This document shows, piece by piece, positions 10,058 to 20,511 of a stretch of 64,000 nucleotides of DNA. The translations under genes were made by a program, and so were the position numbers. The DNA comes from SIG701 sp045539595 (GTDB lineage: Bacteria > Bacillota > Clostridia > Oscillospirales > CAG-272). The stretch is from positions 62,001 through 126,000 of the forward strand of contig JAZQFQ010000058.1 in assembly GCA_045539595.1 (NCBI GenBank). The letters run 5' to 3'. How positions within the stretch are numbered: the stretch's first letter is position 1; each line of letters opens with the position of its first letter. The notes under the pieces were generated by a model. It worked only from the letters and a program-made list of their open reading frames with translations. It had not been told where the DNA came from and made no database searches.

Positions 10058-10086
10058 ATTTTACTCCGAAATAACGGATTTGTAAA
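10058..10086 (-). promoter_or_regulatory. SigA-type promoter of the pyrH operon
   Basis: On the minus strand a TTTACA -35 box (10081-10086) and a TAAAAT -10 box (10058-10063) are 17 bp apart, between the tsf terminator and the pyrH start. Confidence 0.75.
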
Positions 10087-10105
10087 TACACTTCGTAAAA
10101 TTCGC

Positions 10106-10138
10106 AAAAAAACCCGTCGGCATAGGATTGCCGACGGG
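10106..10138 (-). terminator. Rho-independent terminator of rpsB-tsf
   Basis: Perfect 10-bp stem (CCCGTCGGCA and its complement, loop of 6) followed on the minus strand by seven T. It lies 11 bases after the tsf stop and separates rpsB-tsf from the pyrH promoter. Confidence 0.93.
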
Positions 10139-10149
10139 CTGTAAGGCAA

Positions 10150-11082
10150 TTATTTCTTCATCATGCTGGCAATTTCTTCAGCGAAATTGTCTTCCTTCTT
10201 CTCCAGGCCTTCGCCTCTCTCGTAGATGGAGAAGCCCTTGATGGCGATGTTGCCGCCGAACTCCTTAGCGCATGCAGCCACATACTGGGAAACGGACATA
10301 TTGTCGTCCTTGATGTAGGACTGCTCGGTCAGGCAGTTCTTCTCGTAGAACTTGTTCATCTTACCCATGATCATCTTCTCGAGGATGTTCTCGGGCTTAT
10401 TTGCGTTCTTGGGATCGTTCTTCATCAGGGTGAGCTGGATCTGCTTCTCAGCTTCCAGATCAGCTGCGGGAACGGACTCCTTGTTCAGGTACAGAACGGG
10501 CATTGCAGCAACCTGCAGAGCGATGTTCTTAGCGAACTCAGCGAAGCCGGGGTTTGCTACGCAAACGTCGTCTGCCTCGAAGTTGATGATAACACCGGTG
10601 GTGCCCTTACCGTGGATATAGGTGCTCAGAACACCGTCAACGATCAGGAAGCGGCGGATGTTCATGTTCTCACCGATGGTGAAGATCATGTCCTTCAGCT
10701 TGCCTTCTACGGTGAAATCGGAATCGGGATAAGGCAGTGTGTTCAGAGCGGCTACGTCAGCCGGTCTGTGTGCGATGATGGTCTTCAGAAGGCCGCGAAC
10801 GAACTCCTGGAACTTCTCATTCTTAGCAACGAAGTCGGTCTCAGCGTTAACTTCGATCATAGCGGCGGTCTTGCCATCCTCAGAGAGCATGATATCTACA
10901 ACGCCCTCGGAAGCGATACGGGTTGCCTTCTTAGCGGCAACAGCCAGACCCTTCTCGCGGAGAACCTTTACTGCCTCGTCAAAATCACCATTGGAAGCGG
11001 TGAGTGCCTTCTTGCACTCCATCATGCCGCAGCCGGTCTGCGCGCGGAGATCGGCTACCATTTTAGCGGTAATAGCTGCCAT
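10150..11082 (-). CDS. tsf: Elongation factor Ts
   Basis: Guanine-nucleotide exchange factor that reloads EF-Tu. The 310-residue protein has the N-terminal UBA-like domain with LRAQTGCGMMECKKAL and the diagnostic EVNAETDFVAKNEKF motif. The second core domain carries VAAMPVLYLNKESVP and ends in a helical extension. It lies 26 bases downstream of rpsB and is followed by a strong terminator, giving the usual two-gene translation operon. Confidence 0.97.
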   Translation of the reverse strand: MAAITAKMVADLRAQTGCGMMECKKALTASNGDFDEAVKVLREKGLAVAAKKATRIASEGVVDIMLSEDGKTAAMIEVNAETDFVAKNEKFQEFVRGLLKTIIAHRPADVAALNTLPYPDSDFTVEGKLKDMIFTIGENMNIRRFLIVDGVLSTYIHGKGTTGVIINFEADDVCVANPGFAEFAKNIALQVAAMPVLYLNKESVPAADLEAEKQIQLTLMKNDPKNANKPENILEKMIMGKMNKFYEKNCLTEQSYIKDDNMSVSQYVAACAKEFGGNIAIKGFSIYERGEGLEKKEDNFAEEIASMMKK

Positions 11083-11108
11083 TGTTATATCCTCCGTATA
11101 TTTAACGA

Positions 11109-11855
11109 TTAGTTGTTAGCGTCTTCAGCTGCTTCAGCCTCGGTGGCTTCTGCCTCAGCCTCGGTGAGCTGCTCACCCTGCTTGCCCTCGATAACAGCGT
11201 CAGCGAGAACAGAGGAGATCAGGCGGATAGCGCGGATTGCGTCATCGTTACCGGGGATGATGTAGTCGGCGTCATCGGGATCGCAGTTGGTGTCCACGAT
11301 AGCGATAACCGGAATACCCAGTTTCTTCGCTTCCATAACAGCGTTGTGCTCCTTGCGGGGGTCAACGATGAAGATAGCGGAAGGCAGGCCCTGCATGGTC
11401 TTGATACCGCCCAGATTCTTCTCCAGGTTGTACATTTCCTTCTGGAGCTGTGCCACTTCCTTCTTGGGAAGCATATCGAAAGTGCCGTCCTCCTGCATCT
11501 TTTCCAGAGCGTTCAGACGGTTGATGCTCTGACGGATGGTCTTGTAGTTGGTCAGCATACCGCCGAGCCAACGAACGTTTACGAAATACATACCGCAGCG
11601 CTCAGCCTCTTCGCGAATCGCATCAGCTGCCTGCTTCTTGGTGCCAACGAACAGTACGGTGCCGCCCTGAGCAGCAACGTCGCGGACGTACATGTACGCC
11701 TCTTCAAACTTCTTGATGGTCTTCTGCAGGTCGATGATGTAGATGCCGTTACGCTCGGTGAAGATGTACTCAGCCATCTTGGGGTTCCAGCGTCTGGTGT
11801 GGTGACCGAAATGTACACCGGCTTCCAGAAGCTGCTTAATGCTTACAATTGCCAT
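11109..11855 (-). CDS. rpsB: 30S ribosomal protein S2
   Basis: Small-subunit protein needed for S1 and mRNA docking. From ATG 11855 the protein is 248 residues and starts MAIVSIKQLLEAGVHFGHH. It also shows RRWNPKMAEYIFTERNG, FVGTKKQAADAI and IFIVDPRKEHNAVMEAKKLG. The frame is open further upstream, but an AAGGAG site just before 11855 and the conserved N-terminus fix the start. The C-terminus is an acidic tail rich in Glu and Ala. Confidence 0.97.
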   Translation of the reverse strand: MAIVSIKQLLEAGVHFGHHTRRWNPKMAEYIFTERNGIYIIDLQKTIKKFEEAYMYVRDVAAQGGTVLFVGTKKQAADAIREEAERCGMYFVNVRWLGGMLTNYKTIRQSINRLNALEKMQEDGTFDMLPKKEVAQLQKEMYNLEKNLGGIKTMQGLPSAIFIVDPRKEHNAVMEAKKLGIPVIAIVDTNCDPDDADYIIPGNDDAIRAIRLISSVLADAVIEGKQGEQLTEAEAEATEAEAAEDANN

Positions 11856-11919
11856 GATTTTATTCTCCTTACGGTTATTTTCCGCCACGCGAAAGCGTCT
11901 GAACTGCAAGCCGTAGGCC

Positions 11920-11940
11920 CGGTAAACTTTCTCTTTACCG
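11920..11940 (-). promoter_or_regulatory. Hairpin in the rpsB leader
   Basis: A 7-bp inverted repeat (CGGTAAA/TTTACCG, loop of 7) lies in the roughly 140-base leader between the rpsB promoter and start codon. S2 leaders are often autoregulated, but no known leader family could be matched by eye, so the role is inference. Confidence 0.35.
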
Positions 11941-12005
11941 CGCAGCACCGTCAGGCGCCGTCACAAGCGTGTGTGTGCTATGCACATATTTGCGCATGCT
12001 CCAGT

Positions 12006-12034
12006 ATTTTACCACATTATAGGATATAATGCAA
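12006..12034 (-). promoter_or_regulatory. SigA-type promoter of rpsB-tsf
   Basis: Minus-strand TTGCAT (12029-12034) and TAAAAT (12006-12011) with a 17-bp spacer, about 150 bases before rpsB and just downstream of the terminator of the preceding gene. Confidence 0.7.
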
Positions 12035-12074
12035 CGCATTTTTTACTATTCACAAAATATTTACAATTATAGAT

Positions 12075-12105
12075 AAAAAAAGGAACCCGCCTTACGCGGG
12101 TTCCT
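12075..12105 (-). terminator. Terminator of the solute-binding lipoprotein gene
   Basis: Perfect 10-bp stem (AGGAACCCGC, loop CTTAC) followed on the minus strand by a run of T, 10 bases after the stop of the gene ending at 12115. Confidence 0.92.
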
Positions 12106-12114
12106 GTAAAAACC

Positions 12115-13815
12115 TTATTCGTCGATCTGACCGCCGTTGCCCAGATAGAACTCTCTGTAGTAAGAAGAGAGACTTTCGGGCTCGTCTTTGTTGATCAGTT
12201 TCGCAACGGTTTCGTTGGTAGCGATCTCTTTTCTCAAATCCGTCAGGGCTGCCGCGAACTCGTCAGCGGTCATAGCCTCAATGCGATCATATACGTCTTT
12301 GGAAAGGCGGGCCAACTCCTCATAATCGGCTTTATTGGCTTCTGTAAGGAAGGTGGATGCATCAAATCCGAGGAAAGGATCCACCTGAGCAGCCAGATTC
12401 TGCACCTTACCATACTCCCAATACTCACGAGAAACGCCGGGAGCGGGATAGGTCATATACACGTTACCGGTTTCCACCAGGTTCATCTTATAATCGTCGC
12501 TGATTACATCGATTACTTCCGTATTCTCCGGATTGACGCGCCAATGAATATCCTCCACACCGTACTGCAGGATCGTACGCAGTTCGGGATCGGTATTCAA
12601 AGCGGTGATGATTTCCATGGAACGGCTCACATCTTTCGTATAGGTGCTGACAGCGAACATGGAATTGTACACTTCTTCAACGGTAAACAGGGGAGCCTGA
12701 TATACCTTTACATAATAATCTTCCTCATACTCGGCAAGAACGGACGCGTCGCCGGAGATAACACCGACACCGAACTCTTCCACCTTTGTGGGATCAGCTG
12801 CAAAGCAGTCCGCCTCTTTCAGAGCCTTCATCATATGAATGGTATCGGAATAGCCCTTGATACCCAGGGTGCTTCTGGGCATACAGAAGGTAAGCAGAGT
12901 GGAAGATGTGGGGATCTGAGAAGAAATCAGGGAGAACGCGTTATCCTGCTCCATCGACCAGTACTTCATACCGGAGGCCTCCACGGGTGCCAGCATGGGA
13001 ACTACGTCGGTACGTGCCTTTACGTCCAGGATGAAATCCTTGCACTTAACCAGAGTGTTCAGATCATCGGGATTCCAGTACAGTTCATCCACCAGGCGCT
13101 TATTGACCAGCAGATACTTATATTCGCCCACCACATGGTTGTTGGGGATGGCAAAGGTAGTGCCGTCAAACTTGACGCTGCTGAGGAATGTGGGATAGAT
13201 ATACTGATTCAGAATCTTGGAATTACCGGTCAACTCGGAATCCAGCTCGGACAGAGCTTCTCTGTCGATATAGGAAACGTAATTGTCATATCCGCGAACC
13301 AGGAAAATATCCATCTGATATTCGCCCACCTTGGGATACTTGAGAATCTGCATACCGATATCGTTGACGTATGTATCCTCACCTTCGGGAGCGGTGGTCT
13401 CGGGAGCGGTAGTTTCAGGAGCGGTAGTGATACCCTGCGCAGCGAGAGAAGCGGCTTCTTTTCTCTTACGGGCAGCCTCTTCCTCCTCGAAAGCGATATG
13501 CTCTTCGATCTCGGTAATGCGAGCCTCGATGGCAGCGTCGTACTTATCGCGGGGAATCGCGTGCAGTTCGATGGCCGTCTCAAACTTCGCCTTGGTGATT
13601 TTATTGATTGCCTCCTCTACGGCAAGGATTGCTTCTTCGGTGGTATCCTCATCGGTGGGCACCCACAGGGTCAGGGTAACCGTGGACAAAGATGAGCCGT
13701 CCGTTTCGGTGCTTTCTACCGTCTTGTCGCCGGATTGATCCGAGCAGCCGGCAAAAGCGAAACAGGAAAACACTGTCACAAACGCCAGCAGGAGACATGC
13801 AAGTTTTCTTTTCAT
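12115..13815 (-). CDS. Extracellular solute-binding lipoprotein, ABC importer type (family 1 like)
   Basis: Probably a membrane-anchored receptor for a sugar or similar solute. The 566-residue protein has a signal peptide with lipobox FAGC, so Cys24 would be lipidated. The mature part starts as a type-1 solute-binding fold (VTLTLWVPTDEDTTEEAILAVEEAINKITKAKF is split over residues 46-78). A highly charged helix (about 88-125) and three TTAPE repeats (130-144) then interrupt the first lobe. No permease or ATPase gene is adjacent, and it has its own promoter and terminator, so the partner genes must be elsewhere. Ligand is not predictable from the sequence. Confidence 0.75.
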   Translation of the reverse strand: MKRKLACLLLAFVTVFSCFAFAGCSDQSGDKTVESTETDGSSLSTVTLTLWVPTDEDTTEEAILAVEEAINKITKAKFETAIELHAIPRDKYDAAIEARITEIEEHIAFEEEEAARKRKEAASLAAQGITTAPETTAPETTAPEGEDTYVNDIGMQILKYPKVGEYQMDIFLVRGYDNYVSYIDREALSELDSELTGNSKILNQYIYPTFLSSVKFDGTTFAIPNNHVVGEYKYLLVNKRLVDELYWNPDDLNTLVKCKDFILDVKARTDVVPMLAPVEASGMKYWSMEQDNAFSLISSQIPTSSTLLTFCMPRSTLGIKGYSDTIHMMKALKEADCFAADPTKVEEFGVGVISGDASVLAEYEEDYYVKVYQAPLFTVEEVYNSMFAVSTYTKDVSRSMEIITALNTDPELRTILQYGVEDIHWRVNPENTEVIDVISDDYKMNLVETGNVYMTYPAPGVSREYWEYGKVQNLAAQVDPFLGFDASTFLTEANKADYEELARLSKDVYDRIEAMTADEFAAALTDLRKEIATNETVAKLINKDEPESLSSYYREFYLGNGGQIDE

Positions 13816-13873
13816 TTAGGGATCCTCCTCAATATCATTGCGCAGACAAAAAACTGCCACTCAATCTTAAAAT

Positions 13874-13902
13874 ATTTTACACGATTTTGCCTCATATGTC
13901 AA
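13874..13902 (-). promoter_or_regulatory. Promoter of the solute-binding lipoprotein gene
   Basis: Minus-strand consensus TTGACA (13897-13902) and TAAAAT (13874-13879), spacer 17 bp. The rest of the 285-base gap up to rpoD (13903-14100) shows no gene; it contains GTGCACATTT twice (on the plus strand near 13965 and 14063) but no clear rpoD terminator. Confidence 0.75.
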
Positions 13903-14100
13903 GCAATATTTCGCTCCCGACGGGGCAAAACCACACTCTTTCGCACGAAGCCATTCACACATCGTGCACATTTTTTGTAGCAAATCAACGAAAACGCAAG
14001 GGGCTTTTTGGGCAATACCCCCTTCGTTTTGGTCACTTACCACAACAGAAAATCGCACAAACCGTGCACATTTACCAAAAGAATCCGAATGGATTATCGA

Positions 14101-15195
<1,095 letters not shown>

Positions 15196-15211
15196 GTTTC
15201 TTCCCCTTTGG

Positions 15212-17017
15212 TTATGTATTGTTTTCAGAGTGATTTATTGCATCGGGCGAAAGATCGCCTCGTTTTTTTCGGATAAAGTACAGAAAATCCCCGTCGTCCT
15301 TATTGCGGTTTTTCTCGTTTTCCTCCCGCAGTGCCCGCAGGGTTTCGTCAAACACCTCCGGTCCGTTGTCCGAGAGTTTCATACGGTCCACCCGCATTTT
15401 TTCTGCCCGGGACACCTCATCCTGGGAAAAGGTTTCGTTCAGCGACTCAAACCCGAAACCGCCAGCATCCTCGCCGGCAAGAATGGCGGCCAGCAGCCTC
15501 TGTCCCAGTCCGGTGGGCATATCCTCTCCGCTGACGGGTTTCCCGTCCACCGCCCGGCGGATGTATTCCCGGCGGAGCATGATCAGCCCGAGGATGGTTT
15601 CCTCAAAACGGGATGCCTTCGGCATTTTGGAAAAGTCCGGATTGACCCGGTCAGAGATGCCCATCCCCGCCCGATATAATTTTCCGGGGCGTGCCGCTTT
15701 GGCGGATTTCTGTCTCTTCTTTATGATGCGATCCACATCACGTTTTATACTATTCGGATCCAGAGAAAAGGCCTTGGCGGCACGGAAAATATAGACATCC
15801 CGCTCCACGCTGGAGTACACCGACGCGATTTTGCCGCACAGCACCTCCGCCGCCTTGATTTTTTCTTCCGGATCATCCAGATTGTACTGTTTGCACACGT
15901 TTTCCAGATCGTATTCAAACCGGGAGCGGCTTTCGCCCAAAAGCGATGCGAACTTCTTCGCCCCGAATTTCTTGATATATTCGTCCGGATCCTTGGCCCC
16001 GTCCATGCGGATGACTTTGGCATCCACCCCCGCATCGCTGAGAATACGAAGGGCTTTGCCGGTGGCGTTTTGTCCGGCGGAATCGCTGTCGTAAGCCAGC
16101 ACCACATTGGAGGCGTATTTTTTGATGATCCGCGCGTGCTCCGGGGTGATGGCCGTGCCCAGGGTGGCCACGGCGTTTTCGAATCCAGCCGCGTGAAGCT
16201 GGATCACATCCATATACCCCTCGCACAGAATCAGCCGCTCCTCACACTTGGCTTTGGCAAAGTTCAGCGCGAACAGATTGCGCATTTTTTTGAACGCCGG
16301 TGTGTCCGACGAGTTCAGATATTTGGGGGGCTTTCGGCCGTCGGGGCTTTCCTTCCCTTCCCCGATGAGACGGCCGCCGAATGCCACGATGTTCCCCGTC
16401 ACGTCGATGATGGGGATAATCAGCCGGCCGCGGAAGATATCGTACAGTCGGCCGTTTTTTCCCGTTCCGCACAAGAAGCCCGTGGTCATTTCCTCATCCG
16501 TATAACCGTTTTTCCGGAGATGATCGCACAGATCGTGGAAGGAATCCGGGGCATATCCCAGGCCGAACCGCCGCACGATGGCGGGGGGCAGCTGACGCTG
16601 TTCGATATAGGCACGGGCCACGGCGCCGGTGCGTTCGTCGTACAGCCTGTCCCGGAAGAAGCGGGCGGCGCACACGTTCATCTCCAGAATCCGTTTGCGG
16701 CTGACGCCGCCTTCCTCGCGGATCTCGTCGTCGGGCAAGGTGATGCCGGCCCGTTTGGCCAGCAGTTCCAGCGCGGCCCGGTAATCCAGATTTTCCGTGC
16801 GCATGATGAAACTGATCACATCGCCGCCGGCACCGCATCCGAAGCAGTAAAAGGACTGGGTGGCGGGAAAGACCGTGAAGGACGGAGTCCGTTCGCTGTG
16901 GAACGGGCACAGGCCGTTCATATTGTTCCCGGCCCGCTTCAAAGTAACATAGGAGGAAATCACGTCCACGATATCCGAGCGGTATTTCAAATCTTCAATA
17001 ATGCTGTGCGGGATCAC
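15212..17017 (-). CDS. dnaG: DNA primase
   Basis: Synthesises RNA primers at the fork. The 601-residue protein begins with GTG, preceded by AAGGAGG. Its N-terminal zinc-binding domain shows CPFHSERTPSF and FYCFGCGAGGD. The TOPRIM core has ILCEGYMDVIQLH and AYDSDSAGQNA. The C-terminal third, the helicase-interaction region, is less conserved. It lies between dgt and rpoD and is probably cotranscribed with both. Confidence 0.96.
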   Translation of the reverse strand: MIPHSIIEDLKYRSDIVDVISSYVTLKRAGNNMNGLCPFHSERTPSFTVFPATQSFYCFGCGAGGDVISFIMRTENLDYRAALELLAKRAGITLPDDEIREEGGVSRKRILEMNVCAARFFRDRLYDERTGAVARAYIEQRQLPPAIVRRFGLGYAPDSFHDLCDHLRKNGYTDEEMTTGFLCGTGKNGRLYDIFRGRLIIPIIDVTGNIVAFGGRLIGEGKESPDGRKPPKYLNSSDTPAFKKMRNLFALNFAKAKCEERLILCEGYMDVIQLHAAGFENAVATLGTAITPEHARIIKKYASNVVLAYDSDSAGQNATGKALRILSDAGVDAKVIRMDGAKDPDEYIKKFGAKKFASLLGESRSRFEYDLENVCKQYNLDDPEEKIKAAEVLCGKIASVYSSVERDVYIFRAAKAFSLDPNSIKRDVDRIIKKRQKSAKAARPGKLYRAGMGISDRVNPDFSKMPKASRFEETILGLIMLRREYIRRAVDGKPVSGEDMPTGLGQRLLAAILAGEDAGGFGFESLNETFSQDEVSRAEKMRVDRMKLSDNGPEVFDETLRALREENEKNRNKDDGDFLYFIRKKRGDLSPDAINHSENNT

Positions 17018-17042
17018 GTTCTTTCCTCCTTGCTATAATTAT

Positions 17043-18056
17043 TTAGTTGGGTGTGCGCCAGACGTTGGGCACAAACAGATCTTTATACAGATCGATGGCG
17101 TAGCGGTCCGTCATGCTGGATATATAGTCGCAGACACACCGCTCCACGGGATCCGTTTCCAGATTCCGGTAGTAGACCTGCGGCATCTTCTGAGGATACC
17201 GGATAAAGTATTCGTACAGGCGGGCCAGCAGTTCCATGGCCTTCACTTCCTCGGCCTTGGCAATGGGACTGTAGTATACGTTATCAAACAGGAATTTGCG
17301 CAGTTTGTTCGTAGCCTCACCCACCTCGGGCGTCATGCGGATCACCGGAGAATCCGTACTGCCCTCGATCACGGAGGACACCATGCGGTTGATGCGGACG
17401 CCGTGCTTTTCGCCCAGCACCTCGCGAATTTCCACAGGGATATCCTCAATGGACATGATGCCGGCACGGCAGGCGTCGTCGATATCGTGATTGATATAGG
17501 CGATCCGATCGGCGAATTTGACGATCACGCCCTCCAGGGTGGATGCCAGGTGATCCCCCGTGTGGTTGACAATGCCGTCCCGAACTTCCCAGGTAAGATT
17601 CAAGCCAGCACCGTCGTTTTCCAGTTTCTCGACCACGCGCAGACTTTGCTTGTAATGGGTGAACTCCGGTGAATAGCATTGCTGCATCACTGTTTCCCCG
17701 GCGTGGCCGAAGGGGGTGTGACCCAGATCGTGGCCCAGGGCCGCTGCCTCACACAGATCCTCGTTCAGCATCAGTGCGCGGGCAATAATGCGGGCGATCT
17801 GGGTCACCTCCAGAGTGTGTGTCATACGGGTGCGGTAATGCTCGTCCACCGGAAAAAGGAACACCTGCGTTTTATGGACAAGGCGTCGAAACGCCTTGGA
17901 ATGAATGATTCGATCCCGGTCCCGCTGGAAATCCGTACGGTTGGGACATGGGGTGCAGGGATGGTCTCTGCCGCGGGTATTTTCCGTAAGAAACGCATAG
18001 GGCGACAATGTTTCGCGCTCGCGCTCGCAAAAAATGCTGCTTACTGTTTTTTCCAT
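17043..18056 (-). CDS. dgt: dGTP triphosphohydrolase-like HD-domain protein
   Basis: Predicted to hydrolyse dNTPs to nucleoside and triphosphate. From ATG 18056 (GGAG ribosome binding site) it has 337 residues. The N-terminus has the Dgt family motif FQRDRDRIIHSKAFRRLVHK, then HYRTRMTHTLEV and the HD metal motif AAALGHDLGHTPFGHAGE, then DRIAYINHDIDDA. It is 25 bases upstream of dnaG, a frequent arrangement in Clostridia. An in-frame ATG at 18074 was rejected because it lacks a suitably placed ribosome binding site. Confidence 0.93.
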   Translation of the reverse strand: MEKTVSSIFCERERETLSPYAFLTENTRGRDHPCTPCPNRTDFQRDRDRIIHSKAFRRLVHKTQVFLFPVDEHYRTRMTHTLEVTQIARIIARALMLNEDLCEAAALGHDLGHTPFGHAGETVMQQCYSPEFTHYKQSLRVVEKLENDGAGLNLTWEVRDGIVNHTGDHLASTLEGVIVKFADRIAYINHDIDDACRAGIMSIEDIPVEIREVLGEKHGVRINRMVSSVIEGSTDSPVIRMTPEVGEATNKLRKFLFDNVYYSPIAKAEEVKAMELLARLYEYFIRYPQKMPQVYYRNLETDPVERCVCDYISSMTDRYAIDLYKDLFVPNVWRTPN

Positions 18057-18144
18057 AGACACTCCGTCATACACATTGATGGATTACAGGTATTGTACAT
18101 ATAATATACGCAAAAAATCTCTTTTTTACTTTTTTCGACCCTAC

Positions 18145-18792
18145 CTATACAATGCCGGCAGGTCGGGGGCGTTCTTCGTGTCCAACGATTTCTGCTGTCA
18201 CGCGGCCGTTCGTCATCTCGGATAAAGCCCGCATAAGCTCCTCCGCCCGCGTGCTTTCCACACCGACAGTCAGCGTCACTGCATCATCGTATTCCGTATT
18301 GTCCTCTGTCACGCCCAGTTTCGGTAATGCGGCCGTGATTTTCTGATATTCGGAATAACTGCACCGCACACGAAGAATAGCAAAGTCCGTCATAGTAACG
18401 ATGCCTGCCGTCTCGATGGCCAGCTTGGCCGATGCGGCATAAGCACGCACCAATCCTCCGGCACCCAACAGGATGCCGCCGAAATAGCGGGTGACCACCA
18501 CACACAAATCGCTGACGCCGGACATTTTCAGTATGTTGAGCACAGGAATTCCTGCCGTACCCTGAGGCTCGCCGTCATCGGAATAGCGAGCAATGGCTCC
18601 GCCGGACAACTGATAGGCATACACATTATGGGTGGCATCGTGATATTTGTGCCGCATTTCCTCAATCAACTCCCGTGCCTCCGCCTCGGAGGCCACGGGA
18701 GCGGCGGTGCCGATAAATACGGATTTCCGCTCGATCATTTCCGCCGATGCACGCTTTGCCAGCGCCAATCGGGCCACGGATGCTTCCGCCAT
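18145..18792 (-). CDS. yigZ: YigZ/IMPACT family protein
   Basis: Conserved protein related to the eukaryotic translation regulator IMPACT; the bacterial molecular role is uncertain. The 215-residue protein shows the N-terminal domain signature HNVYAYQLSGG, YSDDGEPQGTAG, TRYFGGILLGAGGLVRAY, then a short ferredoxin-like C-terminal domain. The ATG at 18792 overlaps the hflX stop as TGATG, so translation is coupled; an upstream TTG at 18798 is less likely. Confidence 0.93.
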   Translation of the reverse strand: MAEASVARLALAKRASAEMIERKSVFIGTAAPVASEAEARELIEEMRHKYHDATHNVYAYQLSGGAIARYSDDGEPQGTAGIPVLNILKMSGVSDLCVVVTRYFGGILLGAGGLVRAYAASAKLAIETAGIVTMTDFAILRVRCSYSEYQKITAALPKLGVTEDNTEYDDAVTLTVGVESTRAEELMRALSEMTNGRVTAEIVGHEERPRPAGIV

Positions 18793-20129
18793 CACCAATC
18801 CTCCTCGTCGTCCTCTTTGCAGGCTGTGTTTTCCGGCACGATCAGATATTCTTTCAGTTTGCCACGGGTCTTGGCATCCACGGTGGCCGTCACGCGGATG
18901 CCCTCATCCACGTACTCCATCTGCACGTCATGGGCCAATGCGTGGAGCAGATTCACCGCGCCGCCATCGGAATACGGAATCAGAAACTCCGCCCGGGAGC
19001 GGCCCTCCGAGGCGATTCTCTCCAGCTTTTCAGTGAACTCCTCCATGCCCTCCCCGGTTTTCGCGGAGATGAACACGGACTCGCATCCGCCCTGATCGGC
19101 GATCCGCTTCAGAAGCATCTTCTGCTCCCCATCGGCGATGAGATCGCATTTATTGAACACCAAAAGCACCGGCTTGCCCGATGCGCCCAATTCCGTGAGC
19201 AGATCGTCGGTGATCTTGAGTTCATCGGCAAATTCCGCCCCGGAGGCGTCGCACACATGGAGAATCACATCGGCCAGCGCCGCTTCCTCCAAAGTGGAGC
19301 GGAACGCTTTGATCAGATGATGGGGCAGATTGCGGATGAATCCGACCGTATCCGTCAGCAGGAGCTTCATCCCCGACGGAAGCACATACTGTCTGGTGGT
19401 GGGATCCAGCGTGGCGAACAGTTTGTCCTCCGCCAGAATCCCCGCCCCGGTCAGGGCGTTCAGCAAAGTGGATTTTCCCGCGTTGGTATAGCCCACGATG
19501 GCGCAGCGAACCAACCCGGAGCGATCCCGGGCAGCACGCATGGTGGCGCGGGAAGATTCCACCTTCTCCAACTCCTCCTCCAGCATACGGATGCGGGATT
19601 TGATCCGGCGGCGATCGATTTCCAGTTTCGTCTCACCGGGGCCGCGGGTGCCGATACCGCCGCCGAGACGGGACATCTCCGTACCCTTACCCGCCAGACG
19701 GGGGGCCGTATAGCGAAGCTGTGCCAGTTCCACCTGCAGACGTCCTTCGGAGGTCACGGCATGACGGGCGAAAATATCCAGGATCAGCATACTGCGGTCC
19801 AGCACTTCCACCTCTGCCTCGATCCGCTCCTCAATGGTGCGGATCTGGGAGGGGGACAACTCGCAGTCAAAGACCACGATGGACACATCCTCTGCCAGGC
19901 AGAGATCGGACAACTCCTTCAGTTTCCCGCTGCCGATACAGGTTATGCCGTCCGGCTTATCCCGCATCTGGGTAACGGTGGCCACCATCTCTGCACCGGC
20001 CGTGTCCAGAAGCCGGCCTACTTCAGCGAGGGACACAAGGCATTCGCGCTCTCCCCCCTGGGGATAGATGGCGCACGCAATGGCACGGGGCAATGCCTCC
20101 GGCGTGTCCGAAAACAGATTTTTGTTCAT
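18792..20129 (-). CDS. hflX: Ribosome-associated GTPase HflX
   Basis: Translation-stress GTPase that binds the 50S subunit and splits stalled or hibernating ribosomes. The 445-residue protein has the HflX N-terminal domain with FARHAVTSEGRLQVELAQL and GGGIGTRGPGETKLEIDRR, a coiled linker, and the GTPase motifs GYTNAGKSTLLNAL (G1), DTVGFIRNLP (G3) and NKCDL (G4). ATG 20129 has GGGAGG five bases upstream; a TTG 12 bases earlier is in frame but lies within that site. Coupled to yigZ. Confidence 0.96.
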   Translation of the reverse strand: MNKNLFSDTPEALPRAIACAIYPQGGERECLVSLAEVGRLLDTAGAEMVATVTQMRDKPDGITCIGSGKLKELSDLCLAEDVSIVVFDCELSPSQIRTIEERIEAEVEVLDRSMLILDIFARHAVTSEGRLQVELAQLRYTAPRLAGKGTEMSRLGGGIGTRGPGETKLEIDRRRIKSRIRMLEEELEKVESSRATMRAARDRSGLVRCAIVGYTNAGKSTLLNALTGAGILAEDKLFATLDPTTRQYVLPSGMKLLLTDTVGFIRNLPHHLIKAFRSTLEEAALADVILHVCDASGAEFADELKITDDLLTELGASGKPVLLVFNKCDLIADGEQKMLLKRIADQGGCESVFISAKTGEGMEEFTEKLERIASEGRSRAEFLIPYSDGGAVNLLHALAHDVQMEYVDEGIRVTATVDAKTRGKLKEYLIVPENTACKEDDEEDW

Positions 20130-20140
20130 AGTACCTCCCA

Positions 20141-20188
20141 AAAGAAAAAACGGATAAGAAGCCGAGGGATCCCCGCACTTCTTATCCG
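20141..20188 (-). terminator. Terminator of rpmE
   Basis: Perfect 11-bp stem (CGGATAAGAAG and complement) followed on the minus strand by a T-rich run, 20 bases downstream of the rpmE stop. Confidence 0.9.
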
Positions 20189-20208
20189 ATTTCGAACGAA
20201 ACAGTCAA

Positions 20209-20427
20209 TTATTTGCCGGACATAGCCAGACGCTTCTTGAACTTGTCTACGCGTCCGCCCACATCCACAAATTTCTGCTTGCCGGTGAAAAACGGATGGC
20301 ATTTGGAGCAAATGTCCACACGCAGCTCGCCGTTCGCATCGCCTTTTGTCGAGCGGGTTACAACAGTCTCACCGCAAGCGCAGCGAACTGTTACTTCTTT
20401 ATATTCCGGATGAATTCCACTTTTCAT
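20209..20427 (-). CDS. rpmE: 50S ribosomal protein L31, zinc-binding form
   Basis: The 72-residue protein starts MKSGIHPEYKEVTVRCACG and contains ICSKCHPFFTGKQKFVD. The four cysteines (C16, C18, C37, C40) mark the zinc-containing (C+) type of L31, which is normally replaced by a C- form under zinc limitation; a zur-znu operon lies elsewhere in the window, but no Zur-like box is visible before rpmE. It is monocistronic, with a clear promoter and terminator. Confidence 0.97.
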   Translation of the reverse strand: MKSGIHPEYKEVTVRCACGETVVTRSTKGDANGELRVDICSKCHPFFTGKQKFVDVGGRVDKFKKRLAMSGK

Positions 20428-20464
20428 TGTTACACCTCTCTCTACAGATATTCATATGTCATGG

Positions 20465-20493
20465 ATTATATCACATCTTCCCGGACAAATCAA
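20465..20493 (-). promoter_or_regulatory. Promoter of rpmE
   Basis: Minus-strand TTGATT (20488-20493) and TATAAT (20465-20470), spacer 17 bp, 38 bases before the rpmE start. Confidence 0.75.
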
Positions 20494-20511
20494 GACCTTT
20501 TTTGATTTTTT

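Noticed and set aside
11920..11940. Known S2 leader riboregulator family
   Set aside because: Only a 7-bp hairpin could be seen; no recognised consensus, so it is listed as a hairpin only.
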